Shown here: positions 25,754 to 35,007 of the stretch, in pieces
Layout of the letters: every line of letters begins with the position of its first letter
Position numbering within the stretch: position 1 is the stretch's first letter
From: Streptomyces sp. PKU-EA00015
GTDB lineage: Bacteria > Actinomycetota > Actinomycetes > Streptomycetales > Streptomycetaceae
Direction: 5' to 3'
Assembly: GCF_013387495.1 (NCBI RefSeq)
Contig: NZ_JABZEE010000035.1
Span: 116,643-180,642, forward strand
DNA: 64,000 nucleotides
The notes under the pieces: generated by a model
The model's input: only the letters and a program-made list of their open reading frames with translations
Database searches by the model: none
Told to the model about the DNA's origin: nothing
Translations under genes and position numbers: made by a program

Positions 25754-28700
25754 TCAGCGCAACCGCTGGCTGATGACCTTGGAGACGCCGTCCCCCTGCA
25801 TGGACACGCCGTAGAGCGCGTCCGCGACCTCCATGGTCCGCTTCTGGTGCGTGATCACGATCAGCTGGGAGCTCTCCTGGAGCTCCTGCATGATGCGGAT
25901 CAGCCGCTGCAGGTTCGTGTCGTCGAGCGCGGCCTCGACCTCGTCCATGACATAGAACGGACTCGGTCTGGCCTTGAAGATCGACACCAGCATCGCCACG
26001 GCCGTGAGCGACCGCTCGCCGCCGGACAGCAGCGACAGCCGCTTGACCTTCTTGCCGGGCGGCCGGGCCTCGACGTCCACCCCGGTGGTCAGCATGTTGT
26101 CGGGATCCGTCAGCACGAGCCGGCCCTCGCCGCCGGGGAAGAGCCGGGAGAAGACCCCTTCGAACTCGCGGGCGGTGTCCCGGTACGCCTCGGTGAAGAC
26201 CTGCTCGACGCGCTCGTCGACCTCCTTGACCACCTGGAGCAGGTCGGCCCGGGTCTTCTTCAGGTCTTCGAGCTGCTCGGAGAGGAATTTGTGCCGCTCC
26301 TCCAACGCCGAGAACTCCTCGAGCGCCAGCGGATTCACCTTTCCGAGCTGCTGGTACGCCCTCTCAGCGGCCTTGAGCCGCTTCTCCTGCTCCGCGCGGA
26401 CGAACGGCCGCGGCTGATTGCGCGGATGCTCCGGGTCCTCGGGCAGCTCCTCGCCCTCGGCGGGCGGGGAGGGCGGAACGAGCTGGTCGGGGCCGTAGTC
26501 GGCGACGAGCCCGGCCGGTTCCACGCCGAGCTCCTCCAGGGCCCTGGTCTCCAGCTGCTCCATGCGCAGCCGCTTCTCCGCGCCCAGCACCTCGCCCCGG
26601 TGCACCGAGTCGGTCAGCTTGTCCAGCTCGCTCTTGAGGTCGCGCCCCTGGTTACGGGCGGCCGCCAGCTCCTGCTCGCGCTCCGACTTGGCCGCCTCCG
26701 CGGCCACGCGCTCGGCCTCCGCCCGCACCAGCGACACCTCGACATGCGCCAGCAACTGCCGGGCGCCGCTCGCCACGGCCGCGGCGACCTCGGCCTCATG
26801 GCGCATGCGGGCGCGGCGCTGTTCGGCGCGCGCCCGTGCCTCGCGCTCGGCGCGTGCCCCCCGGTCGAGGGCTTCGGCGCGGCCCGCGAGTCCCTTGACC
26901 CGCTCCTCGTGCGTACGGACCTGGAGCCGTGCCTCCATCTCGGTCTGGCGCGCGTTGGCCCCGTCGGCGGCGAGCCGGTCGCGCACATGGGTGTCGGGCT
27001 CCTCCTCGACCGGGGTCTCCTCCGCGACGAGCAGCCGTTCGGCCAGCTCCTCGGCCTCCTCCGTCGCCCGCTCCAGCGCCTCCTGGGCCCGGGCGGCCGC
27101 CGCGCCGGCGCGCTCGGCCTCGCCCGCGGCGCCGCGGGCCTGCCCGGCGAGGCGGCCGAGCTGCCCGGAGACGGCCGACTTCTCCCGCTCGGCCGCGCGC
27201 CTGCGCTCCCCCAGCTCCTCGACGAGAGCGGCGCAGGCGCCACGGCGGGCGGCGGCCTGCTGTTGTGCGGCGGTCAGCTCCTCGCACCGCGCGTCGAGCT
27301 GTTCGAGCTCGGCGGCGGCCTCGTCGACGGATGCCTGCACTTCCAGGAGACTCGGCGCCCCGGCGGACCCGCCCTGCGCGAGGTGCGCGCCGAGCACGTC
27401 GCCTTCGCCGGTGACGGCGGTCAGCCCGGGGTGCGCGTACACGACGTCCTCGGCGTCCTCCAGGGTGCCGACGACCACGACATCGCGCAGCAGCCGCCGC
27501 ACAGCGGGCATCAGTTCCTCGGGCCCGCGCACCAGTCCGGCGGCGTACGGGTGGCCGGAGGGACCGTTGCCCGGGGGGCTTGGGGGCTCGGCCGCTGCCG
27601 TCGCGCCCGCCAGGAGCAGGGTCGCGCGCCCGCCGTCCTCCTTGCGCAGCAGCCGGATCGCCTCCGCGGCCGTGGCCGGGTCCGCGACGGCGACCGCGTC
27701 GGCGGCGGCGCCCAGCGCCGCGGCCACCGGGATCTCGTAGCCGGGCGTCACGGTGAGCAGCTGGGCGGCCGGCCCCAGGAGGCCCGTGAGCCGGTCGCGC
27801 GCGGCGAGCAGTATGCCCGTACCGTCCTTGCGGCGCAGGCCGAGGGCGAGCGCCTCGCGCCGGGCCGCGACTGCGGCGCGGCGGCGCTCGGCGCCGATCA
27901 GGGCCTCGCGGGCGGCGCTCAGCGCGCTCTCCGCGCCGGCCAGTTCACGCTTGGCGGCCTCGTGCTGGTCGGCGAGGGCCGAGTCGTCCGCGTCCAGCCC
28001 CTCGACCTCGGCCTTGAGCTGCTCGTACTCCTCCTGCGCGGCGGCGGCCCGCTCCTGGGCCTCGTCGCGGGCGGCGGCGAGCCTCTCGATCTCGGCCTGG
28101 GCCGACGCCGCGCGGGACCGCGCCGCGTTGACCTGTCCGCTCAGCCGGGCGAGCCCTTCGCGCCGGTCGGCGATCGCGCGGGCGACGTCCTTGAGCCGGC
28201 GCTCCTCCACGGTGAGCTGCCGCTCCAGTTCGGCGCGGTGCGCGACCGTGTCCTCCAGGGCCCGTTCGGCCGCCTCCAGCGCTGCCTCCAGTTCCGCCTC
28301 CTGCTGGCGGATGCGGGCCGCCTCGCGCTCCATGTCCTCGGGGTCGCGTCCGCGCCGTTCCTCCGCGGGCTGGGCGGTGGCGCTCTTGACCCGGGCGTCG
28401 GCGAGCGAGATCGTGCCGCGGACCCGTTCGGCGAGCTGAGAGAGTTCGTACCAGGTCTGCTGGGCGCCCTGAAGCCGCGGCGCGAGTCGCCGTACCTCGT
28501 CCTCCAGTTCGGCCTCCCGGACGAGGGCCGCCTTCAGCTGCGCCTCGGCCGCTTCTTTGCGCTGCTTGAGGGCGGCCTCGTCGGCGATCTCGGCGTGCAG
28601 CGCCTGGCGGAGGGTGACGAGGTCGTCCGCGAGCAGCCGCAGGCGGGCGTCGCGGAGGTCGGCCTGGATGACGGCGGCGCGGCGGGCGACGGCTGCCTGG

Positions 28701-29320
28701 CGGCCGAGGGGCTTGAGCTGGCGGCGCAGCTCGTCGGTGAGGTCCTGCACGCGCGCGAGATTGGCCTGCATGGCATCGAGCTTCCGCAGCGCCTTCTCCT
28801 TGCGCTTGCGGTGCTTGAGGACGCCCGCGGCCTCCTCGATGAAGGCGCGGCGGCCCATCGGGTCGGCGTGCAGGACCGAGTCGAGCTGGCCCTGACCGAC
28901 GATGACGTGCATCTCGCGGCCGATGCCGGAGTCGGACAGCAGCTCCTGGATGTCGAGCAGCCGGCAGGTGTCCCCGTTGATCTGGTACTCGCTGCCGCCG
29001 TTGCGGAACATGATCCGCGTGATCGTGACCTCGGCGTACTCGATGGGCAGGGCGCCGTCGGAGTTGTCGATGGTGAGGGAGACCTCGGCGCGGCCGAGGG
29101 GAGGCCGGCCGGTCGTCCCGGCGAAGATGACGTCCTCCATCTTGCCGCCGCGCAGAGACTTGGCCCCCTGCTCCCCCATGACCCAGGACAGCGCGTCCAC
29201 GACGTTGGACTTCCCGGAGCCGTTCGGGCCGACGACGCAGGTGATCCCCGGCTCGAAGCGCAGCGTCGTGGCGGACGCGAAGGATTTGAACCCGCGGAGG
29301 GTCATGGCCTTGAGGTGCAC
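25754..29320 (-). CDS. smc: Chromosome segregation protein SMC
   Basis: 1188 residues, normal for bacterial SMC. Walker A GPNGSGKSN near residue 32, long coiled coils, a hinge at roughly 500-650 (VAAALGAAADAVAVADPATA...), ABC signature LSGGERSLTAVAMLV near 1096 and Walker B FYVMDEVEAALDD. It works with ScpAB to compact and separate chromosomes, particularly at sporulation. The GTG start gives the conserved VHLKAMTLRGFKSFA. A very long plus-strand frame (25703-29557) over the same DNA is only an antisense reflection of the high GC content. Confidence 0.98.
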   Translation of the reverse strand: MHLKAMTLRGFKSFASATTLRFEPGITCVVGPNGSGKSNVVDALSWVMGEQGAKSLRGGKMEDVIFAGTTGRPPLGRAEVSLTIDNSDGALPIEYAEVTITRIMFRNGGSEYQINGDTCRLLDIQELLSDSGIGREMHVIVGQGQLDSVLHADPMGRRAFIEEAAGVLKHRKRKEKALRKLDAMQANLARVQDLTDELRRQLKPLGRQAAVARRAAVIQADLRDARLRLLADDLVTLRQALHAEIADEAALKQRKEAAEAQLKAALVREAELEDEVRRLAPRLQGAQQTWYELSQLAERVRGTISLADARVKSATAQPAEERRGRDPEDMEREAARIRQQEAELEAALEAAERALEDTVAHRAELERQLTVEERRLKDVARAIADRREGLARLSGQVNAARSRAASAQAEIERLAAARDEAQERAAAAQEEYEQLKAEVEGLDADDSALADQHEAAKRELAGAESALSAAREALIGAERRRAAVAARREALALGLRRKDGTGILLAARDRLTGLLGPAAQLLTVTPGYEIPVAAALGAAADAVAVADPATAAEAIRLLRKEDGGRATLLLAGATAAAEPPSPPGNGPSGHPYAAGLVRGPEELMPAVRRLLRDVVVVGTLEDAEDVVYAHPGLTAVTGEGDVLGAHLAQGGSAGAPSLLEVQASVDEAAAELEQLDARCEELTAAQQQAAARRGACAALVEELGERRRAAEREKSAVSGQLGRLAGQARGAAGEAERAGAAAARAQEALERATEEAEELAERLLVAEETPVEEEPDTHVRDRLAADGANARQTEMEARLQVRTHEERVKGLAGRAEALDRGARAEREARARAEQRRARMRHEAEVAAAVASGARQLLAHVEVSLVRAEAERVAAEAAKSEREQELAAARNQGRDLKSELDKLTDSVHRGEVLGAEKRLRMEQLETRALEELGVEPAGLVADYGPDQLVPPSPPAEGEELPEDPEHPRNQPRPFVRAEQEKRLKAAERAYQQLGKVNPLALEEFSALEERHKFLSEQLEDLKKTRADLLQVVKEVDERVEQVFTEAYRDTAREFEGVFSRLFPGGEGRLVLTDPDNMLTTGVDVEARPPGKKVKRLSLLSGGERSLTAVAMLVSIFKARPSPFYVMDEVEAALDDTNLQRLIRIMQELQESSQLIVITHQKRTMEVADALYGVSMQGDGVSKVISQRLR

Positions 29321-29432
29321 GCCGCCGGACTCTACCTTTCGCTCGCGGTTTCGCCTCTGAAGGCGCAGGGCACATCAGACGGTAAAGAAAGCATGTACGG
29401 GGCGGGCATGGGGAGAGGCGGGGGAAAGAAAG

Positions 29433-29454
29433 AAGGGACGCCGGGGCGTCCCTT
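29433..29454 (-). terminator. Intrinsic terminator after the small coiled-coil gene
   Basis: AAGGGACGCC-GG-GGCGTCCCTT is a perfect stem; read on the minus strand it is followed by TTCTTTCTTT. This separates the 29485-29703 gene from smc. Confidence 0.8.
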
Positions 29455-29484
29455 GTATATCTTCGTGCGCGACGGAGTCCGTGC

Positions 29485-29703
29485 TCAGGTGAGCGCAGGC
29501 TCCCCCTGGTGTACGTCGATGTCGATGCCGTTGAGAAGCGGCTCGCCAGGGTGCTGAGCGGCGGCAGCCGTGAGCGCGTCGTTCTCGGACTGAATGCGTA
29601 CGAGCTCGGACTCGAGGTCCTGGACGCGCTGCTGTAGCCGTCGCATCTCGGCGAGGAGTCGCGGGTCGGAACCGCCGACGTAACCGAGAAGCGCCTTTGC
29701 CAT
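29485..29703 (-). CDS. Small coiled-coil hypothetical protein
   Basis: 72 residues. MAKALLGYVGGSDPRLLAEM is followed by a short heptad region (RRLQQRVQDLESELVRIQSE, about 21-44) and an acidic tail. A GGAGGACC ribosome binding site precedes the ATG. Small proteins with the same GGSDPRLLAEMRRLQQRV start are widespread in actinobacteria, but I know no function. It lies upstream of smc, with its own terminator, so cotranscription is not required. Confidence 0.85.
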   Translation of the reverse strand: MAKALLGYVGGSDPRLLAEMRRLQQRVQDLESELVRIQSENDALTAAAAQHPGEPLLNGIDIDVHQGEPALT

Positions 29704-30108
29704 GATGGATGGTCCTCCACAATGAGTGACCGACCGATGCGGTGTGGGTCGTGAGGGATTCGCACCCGCGGTGCTGACAGCTCTTCCTGTACTGCTGGGG
29801 TCTTGCTGCGGTTCTTTACTGCCAAACAGCTAAGGTGCGCGGGGCTTCCAGAGTCTCACCAAAAAGTTTGACGGTCAACACGATCACACCCCGTATCGGC
29901 GGGCAGCCCGGGGGCATACGGCCGCTCCATCGAGCGGGGTGCCTGACCTGCGGGGCCCTGGGGGCGTGGCGATCATCCTTCTCTCCGCAGCCTGGCACGA
30001 GGAGCCTCTTCTTGGCAACCACCAGGCGGTTTCCTTCCCGGACGGATGCCTGTGACACATGCCGGAAGGTGCGTGCGACGTTACTGCGAGCACCCGGGCG
30101 GAGGACAC
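29704..30108. other. Intergenic region between the small coiled-coil gene and acylphosphatase
   Basis: 405 bp. It must hold the promoter of the 29485-29703 gene. A less GC-rich patch with AAAAAGTTTGACGGTCAAC lies around 29859-29878 and contains a TTGAC hexamer on both strands, a possible -35 element. No open frame with convincing codon use and no RNA gene could be identified. Confidence 0.4.
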
Positions 30109-30390
30109 TCAGCGGACGGCGAAGTCGGCGTAGATCCCTCTGGGCGTGTCCCAGATCTCAGTGACGCCGTCGACGCGGCCGGGAGTGTCGCCGGACCGCA
30201 GCCAGTCCAGCAGACGGTGGCAATTCTCACGTGGCCCCTCGGCGACGACCTGCACCCTGCCGTCCTCCAGGTTGAGGGCGAAGCCCTTGAGGTCTCCGAT
30301 CTCGAGTGCGTTCGCCCTGGTGAACCAGCGGAAGCCCACTCCCTGTACCCGGCCGCGTACCCACGCGGTGAGGCGCGCATCGTCATTCAT
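30109..30390 (-). CDS. acyP: Acylphosphatase
   Basis: 93 residues from ATG 30390, the usual size. The catalytic loop WVRGRVQGVGFRWFT contains the phosphate-binding Arg and is followed by the conserved Asn in GFALNLEDG; RVQVVAEGP and DGVTEIWD are also typical. It hydrolyses acyl phosphates such as carbamoyl phosphate and acetyl phosphate. Single gene, in the conserved place near smc. Confidence 0.95.
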   Translation of the reverse strand: MNDDARLTAWVRGRVQGVGFRWFTRANALEIGDLKGFALNLEDGRVQVVAEGPRENCHRLLDWLRSGDTPGRVDGVTEIWDTPRGIYADFAVR

Positions 30391-30544
30391 GAGGGCACCG
30401 TAACCGGCCGAATGGGCACAGATCACATCGCCCCCGGCGTGCCATGGCGTACAGTCCGGACGCAATGAGCGTCACCCGTTCGGGTGCACCCATTGACGTT
30501 CGACGCCGAGCAGGACGGCGTCGGGAACCAGGAAGGCACACCAG

Positions 30545-31477
30545 ATGGGTCGCCATCGGAAGAAGCGTGCGGGTCTGCCCGTACGCACCGGGCTGCTCGG
30601 CGCCTCCGCTGCCATGGCGGTAGGCGCCGTGGCCGTCACCACCGGCATCCTGCCGGTCGGTGACACGTACACGATCGGCTCCTCCAGCAACGAGTCCCCG
30701 GTGGAGATACGCACCGGAGGGCCCGCCCTGCTCCAGACGCAGGGAGAGGCGGGCACCACGCCGACGCCGTCCTCGTCGGCGACGCCGAGCCGGACGCCCC
30801 AGCCGTCGAAGTCCCCCGCGAAGCCGTCGCCCACCAAGCGGGTCGAGAAGGCCAAGCCGTCCGCGAAGCCGTCGCCCACGAAGCCGGCCGCGAAGGCCAA
30901 GCCGTCCGCGAAGCCGTCACCCACCAAGCGGGTCGAGAAGGCCAAACCGTCCGCGAAGCCTTCCAAGAAGCCCGTGGAGAAGAAGACCCCGGCGCCCGAG
31001 CCGGAGAAGACCACGTCGGCGCCGGTGCGTGAGCCGTCCCGTGAGGCGGACCGGCCCGAGTCGCGCCCGTCCTCCCCGACCGCCGCTCCCACGTCGGATA
31101 CGTCGGCGACCGAGGCCGCCGTGCTCAACCTGGTCAACGAGGAGCGCGCGAAGGTGGGCTGCTCCCCCTTCAAGGCGAGCCCGGCGCTGGCGGAGCTGGC
31201 GCGGGTCCACTCCAAGGACATGGCGGTACGCGGGTTCTTCGACCACACGAACCCCGACGGTCAGACCCCGTGGGACCGCGCGGCCGCGGCCAATGTCGCG
31301 AACCTCGGCGGCGAGAACATCGCGCGCGGCCAGGCCGACGCCGGTGCGGTGCTCAATGCGTGGATGCAGAGCGAGGGTCACCGCGCCAACATCCTGAACT
31401 GCGACTTCACGACGATGGGCGTCGGCGTGTACATGGGCGACGGCGGCCCGTGGTGGACGCAGAACTTCGGCTACTGA
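30545..31477 (+). CDS. Secreted CAP/SCP domain protein with a Lys/Pro repeat linker
   Basis: 310 residues. N-terminal basic stretch and hydrophobic segment (VRTGLLGASAAMAVGAVAVTT) form a signal or anchor. Residues about 70-185 are a Pro/Ser/Lys-rich linker containing a 15-residue unit (KPSPTKRVEKAKPSA) three times. The C-terminal 120 residues are a CAP domain with LNLVNEERAKVGC, HSKDMAVRGFFDHTNPDG, GENIARG and GHRANILN. CAP proteins in bacteria are extracellular with unknown substrates, often tied to the envelope. RBS AGGAAGG lies before ATG. A 7-bp stem at 30500-30520 is in the leader. Confidence 0.93.
   Translation: MGRHRKKRAGLPVRTGLLGASAAMAVGAVAVTTGILPVGDTYTIGSSSNESPVEIRTGGPALLQTQGEAGTTPTPSSSATPSRTPQPSKSPAKPSPTKRVEKAKPSAKPSPTKPAAKAKPSAKPSPTKRVEKAKPSAKPSKKPVEKKTPAPEPEKTTSAPVREPSREADRPESRPSSPTAAPTSDTSATEAAVLNLVNEERAKVGCSPFKASPALAELARVHSKDMAVRGFFDHTNPDGQTPWDRAAAANVANLGGENIARGQADAGAVLNAWMQSEGHRANILNCDFTTMGVGVYMGDGGPWWTQNFGY
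30821..30955 (+). repeat. Three 45-bp tandem repeats in the CAP protein linker
   Basis: In-frame units at 30821-30865, 30866-30910 and 30911-30955; first and third encode KPSPTKRVEKAKPSA, the middle has PAAK in place of RVEK. The divergence suggests old duplication kept by selection for a basic linker. Confidence 0.75.
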
Positions 31478-31509
31478 GATTTCCGCAGGTCAGTGACCTG
31501 CCAGCTTCC

Positions 31510-31552
31510 CTGGGCCGCCTCGGGGCCGTCATCGGCAACCGAGGCGGCCCAG
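31510..31552 (+). terminator. Terminator after the CAP protein gene
   Basis: Perfect 14-bp arms CTGGGCCGCCTCGG / CCGAGGCGGCCCAG with a 15-nt loop, followed by ACTTTGTCC. It is 33 bp after the stop codon. Confidence 0.8.
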
Positions 31553-31742
31553 ACTTTGTCCACAGGGGCCCGCGCTGTCTCGCTCCTTCGACGCCCCCTG
31601 CCGCCAGGCCGAGCGCGCCTTCCCCACAACCGACCTCGTCGCCATCACGGCCTCGCCCGCCGGATGCCGTATACGCCCTGGGACACTGTCCTTTCGAAAG
31701 GGCAATCTCTGGGGCAGCGCTGTCCGGCGTAGGCTGGCGGGC

Positions 31743-32141
31743 ATGGGCGACGACCTCGGATTCGACGTGTTCTCCCGGCAGTGCCCCTCGCGCGGCACGC
31801 TGGAGCATGTGACCGGTCGCTGGGGCAGCCTGACGATGGGCGCCCTGTACGAGGAGCGGCTGCGGTTCAACCAACTGCGCCGCCGGGTCGACGGCGTGAG
31901 CGAGAAGATGCTGTCCCAGACGCTGCACGCGCTGGAGCGCGACGGGCTCGTGCACCGCGAGGCGCAGCCGACCAATCCTCCGCGCGTGGACTACGAACTC
32001 ACCCAGCTCGGCCGGGCCGTGACCGAGCAGCTGCTCGGCCTGATCCGCCTGGTCGAGGACCGGATGCCCGACGTGCTCGAGGCGCGGCAGCGGTACGACG
32101 CCGGCTGTGAGGAAGCGGGCGACCGGGCGGCGGTCCGCTAG
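31743..32141 (+). CDS. HxlR-type winged helix transcription regulator
   Basis: 132 residues. HxlR pattern CPSRGTLEHVTGRWGSL at the start (single conserved Cys at residue 15), then RFNQLRRRVDGVSEKMLSQTL (recognition helix) and the wing DGLVHREAQPTNPPRVDYEL. The conserved Cys often senses electrophiles or oxidants in this family. The gene it controls is not adjacent in an obvious way: mutM is convergent and the CAP gene is upstream. Start ATG 31743. Confidence 0.9.
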   Translation: MGDDLGFDVFSRQCPSRGTLEHVTGRWGSLTMGALYEERLRFNQLRRRVDGVSEKMLSQTLHALERDGLVHREAQPTNPPRVDYELTQLGRAVTEQLLGLIRLVEDRMPDVLEARQRYDAGCEEAGDRAAVR

Positions 32142-32175
32142 AGGACGACGGCCCGGCACGGGGCGGCAGACGGCG

Positions 32176-33036
32176 TCAGGCCGTGGTGCGCGGGACCCGC
32201 TGGCAGCGGGGGCAGAAGTAGCTGGACCTGTTCATCCAGGGGTGGCGCCGCATGACCGTGCCGCAGCGGTTGCAGGGCTCGCCCTCGCGGCCGTACGCGT
32301 CCAGGGACCGATCGAAGTACCCCGATTCGCCGTTGACGTTCACGTACAGGCTGTCGAAGGTCGTGCCGCCGACCGCGAGGGCGGCCGTCATCACCTCGCG
32401 TATGTGGCCCAGCAGTTCCACCGAGCGCGGCCGGGTGAGCGTCGCGGTCGGGCGGTCGTAGTGCAGCCGGGAGCGCCAGAGCGCCTCGTCCGCGTAGATG
32501 TTGCCGACGCCGCTGACCAGGGACTGGTCGAGCAGGGCGCGCTTGACCGTGGTGCGGCGCGCGCGGAGCGCGGTGTGGAAGGCGGCGTCGTCGAAGAGCG
32601 GGTCGAGCGGGTCACGGGCGATGTGCGCGATGACGTCGGGCAGCCCCTCGGGGGTGTTGTCGTGCAACGACAGGCCGCCGAAGGTGCGCTGGTCGACGAA
32701 GCGGAGCTCGTTGCCGAGAGAGTCGTCGAAGCGGAGCCGGATGCGCAGGTGCTTCTCGTCCGGGGCATCGTGCGGCTGCACCAGCAGCTGTCCGCTCATC
32801 CCGAGATGACCGAGGACCGAGGTGTCCGTGTCGGTGAGCGGCAGCCACAGGTACTTGCCGCGCCGGCGGGCGTCCCCGACTGCCTGCCCCTTCAGCCGGG
32901 CCGCGAAGTCCTCGCCGCCCGCGACGTGCCGGCGCACGGCGCGCGGGTGCAGCACCTCCACCTCGGCGATGGTGCGTCCGCCGACCCAGGTGGCCAGTCC
33001 GCGGCGTACGACTTCGACCTCGGGCAGCTCGGGCAC
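32176..33036 (-). CDS. mutM: Formamidopyrimidine-DNA glycosylase MutM/Fpg
   Basis: 286 residues. It starts PELPEVE after Met, placing the catalytic Pro2 and Glu3; the helix-two-turn-helix contains LVSGVGNIYADEALW, and the C-terminal zinc finger is CNRCGTVMRR...YFCPRCQ. It excises 8-oxoguanine and formamidopyrimidines and cuts the strand. A terminator at 33103-33135 separates it from rnc, so it probably has its own promoter. Confidence 0.97.
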   Translation of the reverse strand: MPELPEVEVVRRGLATWVGGRTIAEVEVLHPRAVRRHVAGGEDFAARLKGQAVGDARRRGKYLWLPLTDTDTSVLGHLGMSGQLLVQPHDAPDEKHLRIRLRFDDSLGNELRFVDQRTFGGLSLHDNTPEGLPDVIAHIARDPLDPLFDDAAFHTALRARRTTVKRALLDQSLVSGVGNIYADEALWRSRLHYDRPTATLTRPRSVELLGHIREVMTAALAVGGTTFDSLYVNVNGESGYFDRSLDAYGREGEPCNRCGTVMRRHPWMNRSSYFCPRCQRVPRTTA

Positions 33037-33102
33037 CGGTCTCCTTCCGCGGTGGGCGGGGCGATGCCCGCAGCGTATCGCGCGACGCAGGGCGTGCAGC
33101 GC

Positions 33103-33135
33103 TGAGGCCCCTCGCCGCAGCGGCGAGGGGCCTCA
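33103..33135. terminator. Terminator between rnc and mutM
   Basis: Perfect 14-bp arms TGAGGCCCCTCGCC / GGCGAGGGGCCTCA with a GCAGC loop, downstream of rnc. Confidence 0.82.
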
Positions 33136-33176
33136 CAGGAACTGCCGGGGAAGCGGATGCCCGGGGAAGGACCGGC

Positions 33177-34028
33177 TCAGGCCGAGGCCCGGTCCGTCGG
33201 CGCCGGGGCGGGAGGGGTGTCGGCGGCCCCTTCGCCACTGCCCGCGTCCGGTTCGGCCGCGGCCTGGGCCGCCGCCTTGGCGCGCTCGTCCGCGGCGGCA
33301 CGGATCTCGCGCCACGCGGATTCCGCCGCCTGCTGCTCCGCTTCCTTCTTGCTGCGGCCGGTGCCGGTGCCGTACGAGACACCACCGACGCGGGCGGCAG
33401 CAGTGAAGGTCTTCTCGTGGTCCGGTCCGGTCTCGGTGACGAGGTACTCCGGCACACCGAGCCCCTCGGCCGCGGTGAGCTCCTGGAGACTGGTCTTCCA
33501 GTCCAGGCCCGCACCGAGGTTCGAGGACTTCTCGATCAGCGGGTCGAAGAGCCGGTGCACCAGCTCGGACGCCGCTTCGAGACCCTGGTCGAGATAGACG
33601 GCGCCGATCACCGCTTCGAGGGTGTCGGCGAGAATGGAGGCCTTGTCCCGGCCACCCGTGCCCTCTTCACCGCGGCCCAGCCGGATGAAGGAGCCCAGTT
33701 CGAGGCCGCGGCCGACCTCCGCCAGCGCACGCGAATTGACCACCGCGGCCCGCAGCTTGGCCAGTTGGCCTTCGGGCAGGTCGGGGTGGGTGCGGTACAG
33801 CGTGTCGGTGACCACCAGGCCGAGCACCGAGTCCCCGAGGAACTCCAGACGCTCGTTGGTGGGCAGACCGCCGTTCTCGTACGCGTACGAACGGTGGGTC
33901 AGCGCACGCACCAGAAGGGCGGACTCGAGGTGATACCCGAGCCGCCCTTCCAGAAGCGTGTGGGACGAGGCTGCGTTGACTGTGTTCGTTGCGTCTGCCT
34001 GCTTCTTGGCAGGGGACACCTCAGACAT
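33177..34028 (-). CDS. rnc: Ribonuclease III
   Basis: 283 residues from ATG 34028 (MSEVSPAKKQADATN). RNase III signature NERLEFLGDSVLG near residue 58 and the catalytic acidic helix DTLEAVIGAVYLDQG; double-stranded RNA binding domain from about residue 180 (DWKTSLQELTAAEG... KKEAEQQAAESAW). A 40-residue Ala/Pro tail follows. The S. coelicolor gene is absB, whose loss blocks antibiotic production. It follows rpmF by 19 bp in the typical DUF177-rpmF-rnc order. Confidence 0.97.
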   Translation of the reverse strand: MSEVSPAKKQADATNTVNAASSHTLLEGRLGYHLESALLVRALTHRSYAYENGGLPTNERLEFLGDSVLGLVVTDTLYRTHPDLPEGQLAKLRAAVVNSRALAEVGRGLELGSFIRLGRGEEGTGGRDKASILADTLEAVIGAVYLDQGLEAASELVHRLFDPLIEKSSNLGAGLDWKTSLQELTAAEGLGVPEYLVTETGPDHEKTFTAAARVGGVSYGTGTGRSKKEAEQQAAESAWREIRAAADERAKAAAQAAAEPDAGSGEGAADTPPAPAPTDRASA

Positions 34029-34047
34029 CGGGCCTCTCACCAGCCGC

Positions 34048-34221
34048 TCAGACCTCGAGGACCTGGCGCTTGTTGTAGGTGCCGCAGCTCGGGCACGCGA
34101 TGTGCTGCTGCTTCGGCTCCTGGCAACGCTCACACGAAACCAGGGTGGGGACCGCAGCCTTCCACTGCGACCGGCGGTGGCGCGTGTTGCTGCGCGACAT
34201 CTTCCGCTTCGGAACAGCCAC
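34048..34221 (-). CDS. rpmF: 50S ribosomal protein L32
   Basis: 57 residues, GTG start at 34221, reading VAVPKRKMSRSNTRHRRSQW. It is the zinc-ribbon (C+) form with CERC and CPSC pairs. Too short to be found by length-filtered searches but certain by homology. It is 2 bp after the DUF177 gene stop, the classic yceD-rpmF pairing. Confidence 0.97.
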   Translation of the reverse strand: MAVPKRKMSRSNTRHRRSQWKAAVPTLVSCERCQEPKQQHIACPSCGTYNKRQVLEV

Positions 34222-34223
34222 GG

Positions 34224-34853
34224 CTACTTCTCCTGCTTCTCGTCGACGCCCGCTTCGGCGCCGCCCATGTTGTCCTTCTCACCGGTTCCGAGTGAATCGG
34301 CGAGTCCCTGCAGTGCCGCCCAACGGATGTCGACGGCGTCGTGGTGGTGGTCCGGGTCGTCGTCCAGCCTGATCCCGCACTCGGGACACAGGCCGGCACA
34401 GTCCTCCCGGCACACCGGCTGCATCGGCAGTGCGAGCACCACCGCATCACGCAGCACGGGTTCGAGGTCGAACATGCCGTCCTCGAGATAGAGAATGTCC
34501 TCGTCCTCGTCGTCGACAGGCTCAGCGGGGCGGCCCCGCTCGTCGGCGTCGGGATACGTGAACATCTCCTGGAAGTCCGCGGCGACCTCTTGGCGCAGCG
34601 GCTCCAGACACCTTACGCACTCCCCCTCGGCGCTCGCACGGGCGGTGCCTGTGACGAGCACCCCTTCCATGACGGACTCGAGGCGCAGCTCCAGCTCCAC
34701 CGGCTTGCCCTCGGGCACTCCGATGACTCCTTCGATGCCCAGGTCCTTCGGCGCGTCCACCGTGCGGGACAGCCGCTGGAGCGCACCGGGCCGCCGTCCC
34801 AGCTCGTGCGTGTCGAACACGAGGGGGTTGCGGTGGTCGAGGCGCGTGCTCAC
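34224..34853 (-). CDS. DUF177 (YceD) family protein
   Basis: 209 residues from GTG 34853 with GGAAGAG upstream. Conserved features: LVFDTHELGRRPG at the start, CVRCLEPL, LVDDEDE-like acidic region, and the C-terminal CAGLCPECG zinc-like motif. YceD proteins are linked to 23S rRNA accumulation in plants and bacteria and nearly always precede rpmF. Cotranscribed with rpmF and rnc. Confidence 0.93.
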   Translation of the reverse strand: MSTRLDHRNPLVFDTHELGRRPGALQRLSRTVDAPKDLGIEGVIGVPEGKPVELELRLESVMEGVLVTGTARASAEGECVRCLEPLRQEVAADFQEMFTYPDADERGRPAEPVDDEDEDILYLEDGMFDLEPVLRDAVVLALPMQPVCREDCAGLCPECGIRLDDDPDHHHDAVDIRWAALQGLADSLGTGEKDNMGGAEAGVDEKQEK

Positions 34854-35007
34854 GGCTCTTCCTGCTTTCGGATCGTGGGGAGGGGCCGTCCCGATTCGTG
34901 GGGCGAAGCGGGCAGCCGGGATCGCGGAACTACGCGCGACCGAAGAGCCAGGATACTGGACCGGCCGCCGTAGACCCAATCCGGGCTGTTCGGCGGCCTT
35001 CCGGCCC

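Noticed and set aside
25703..29557. A 1284-codon open frame on the plus strand opposite smc
   Set aside because: It mirrors smc codons in a GC-rich genome, has no recognisable domains, and smc is certain on the other strand.
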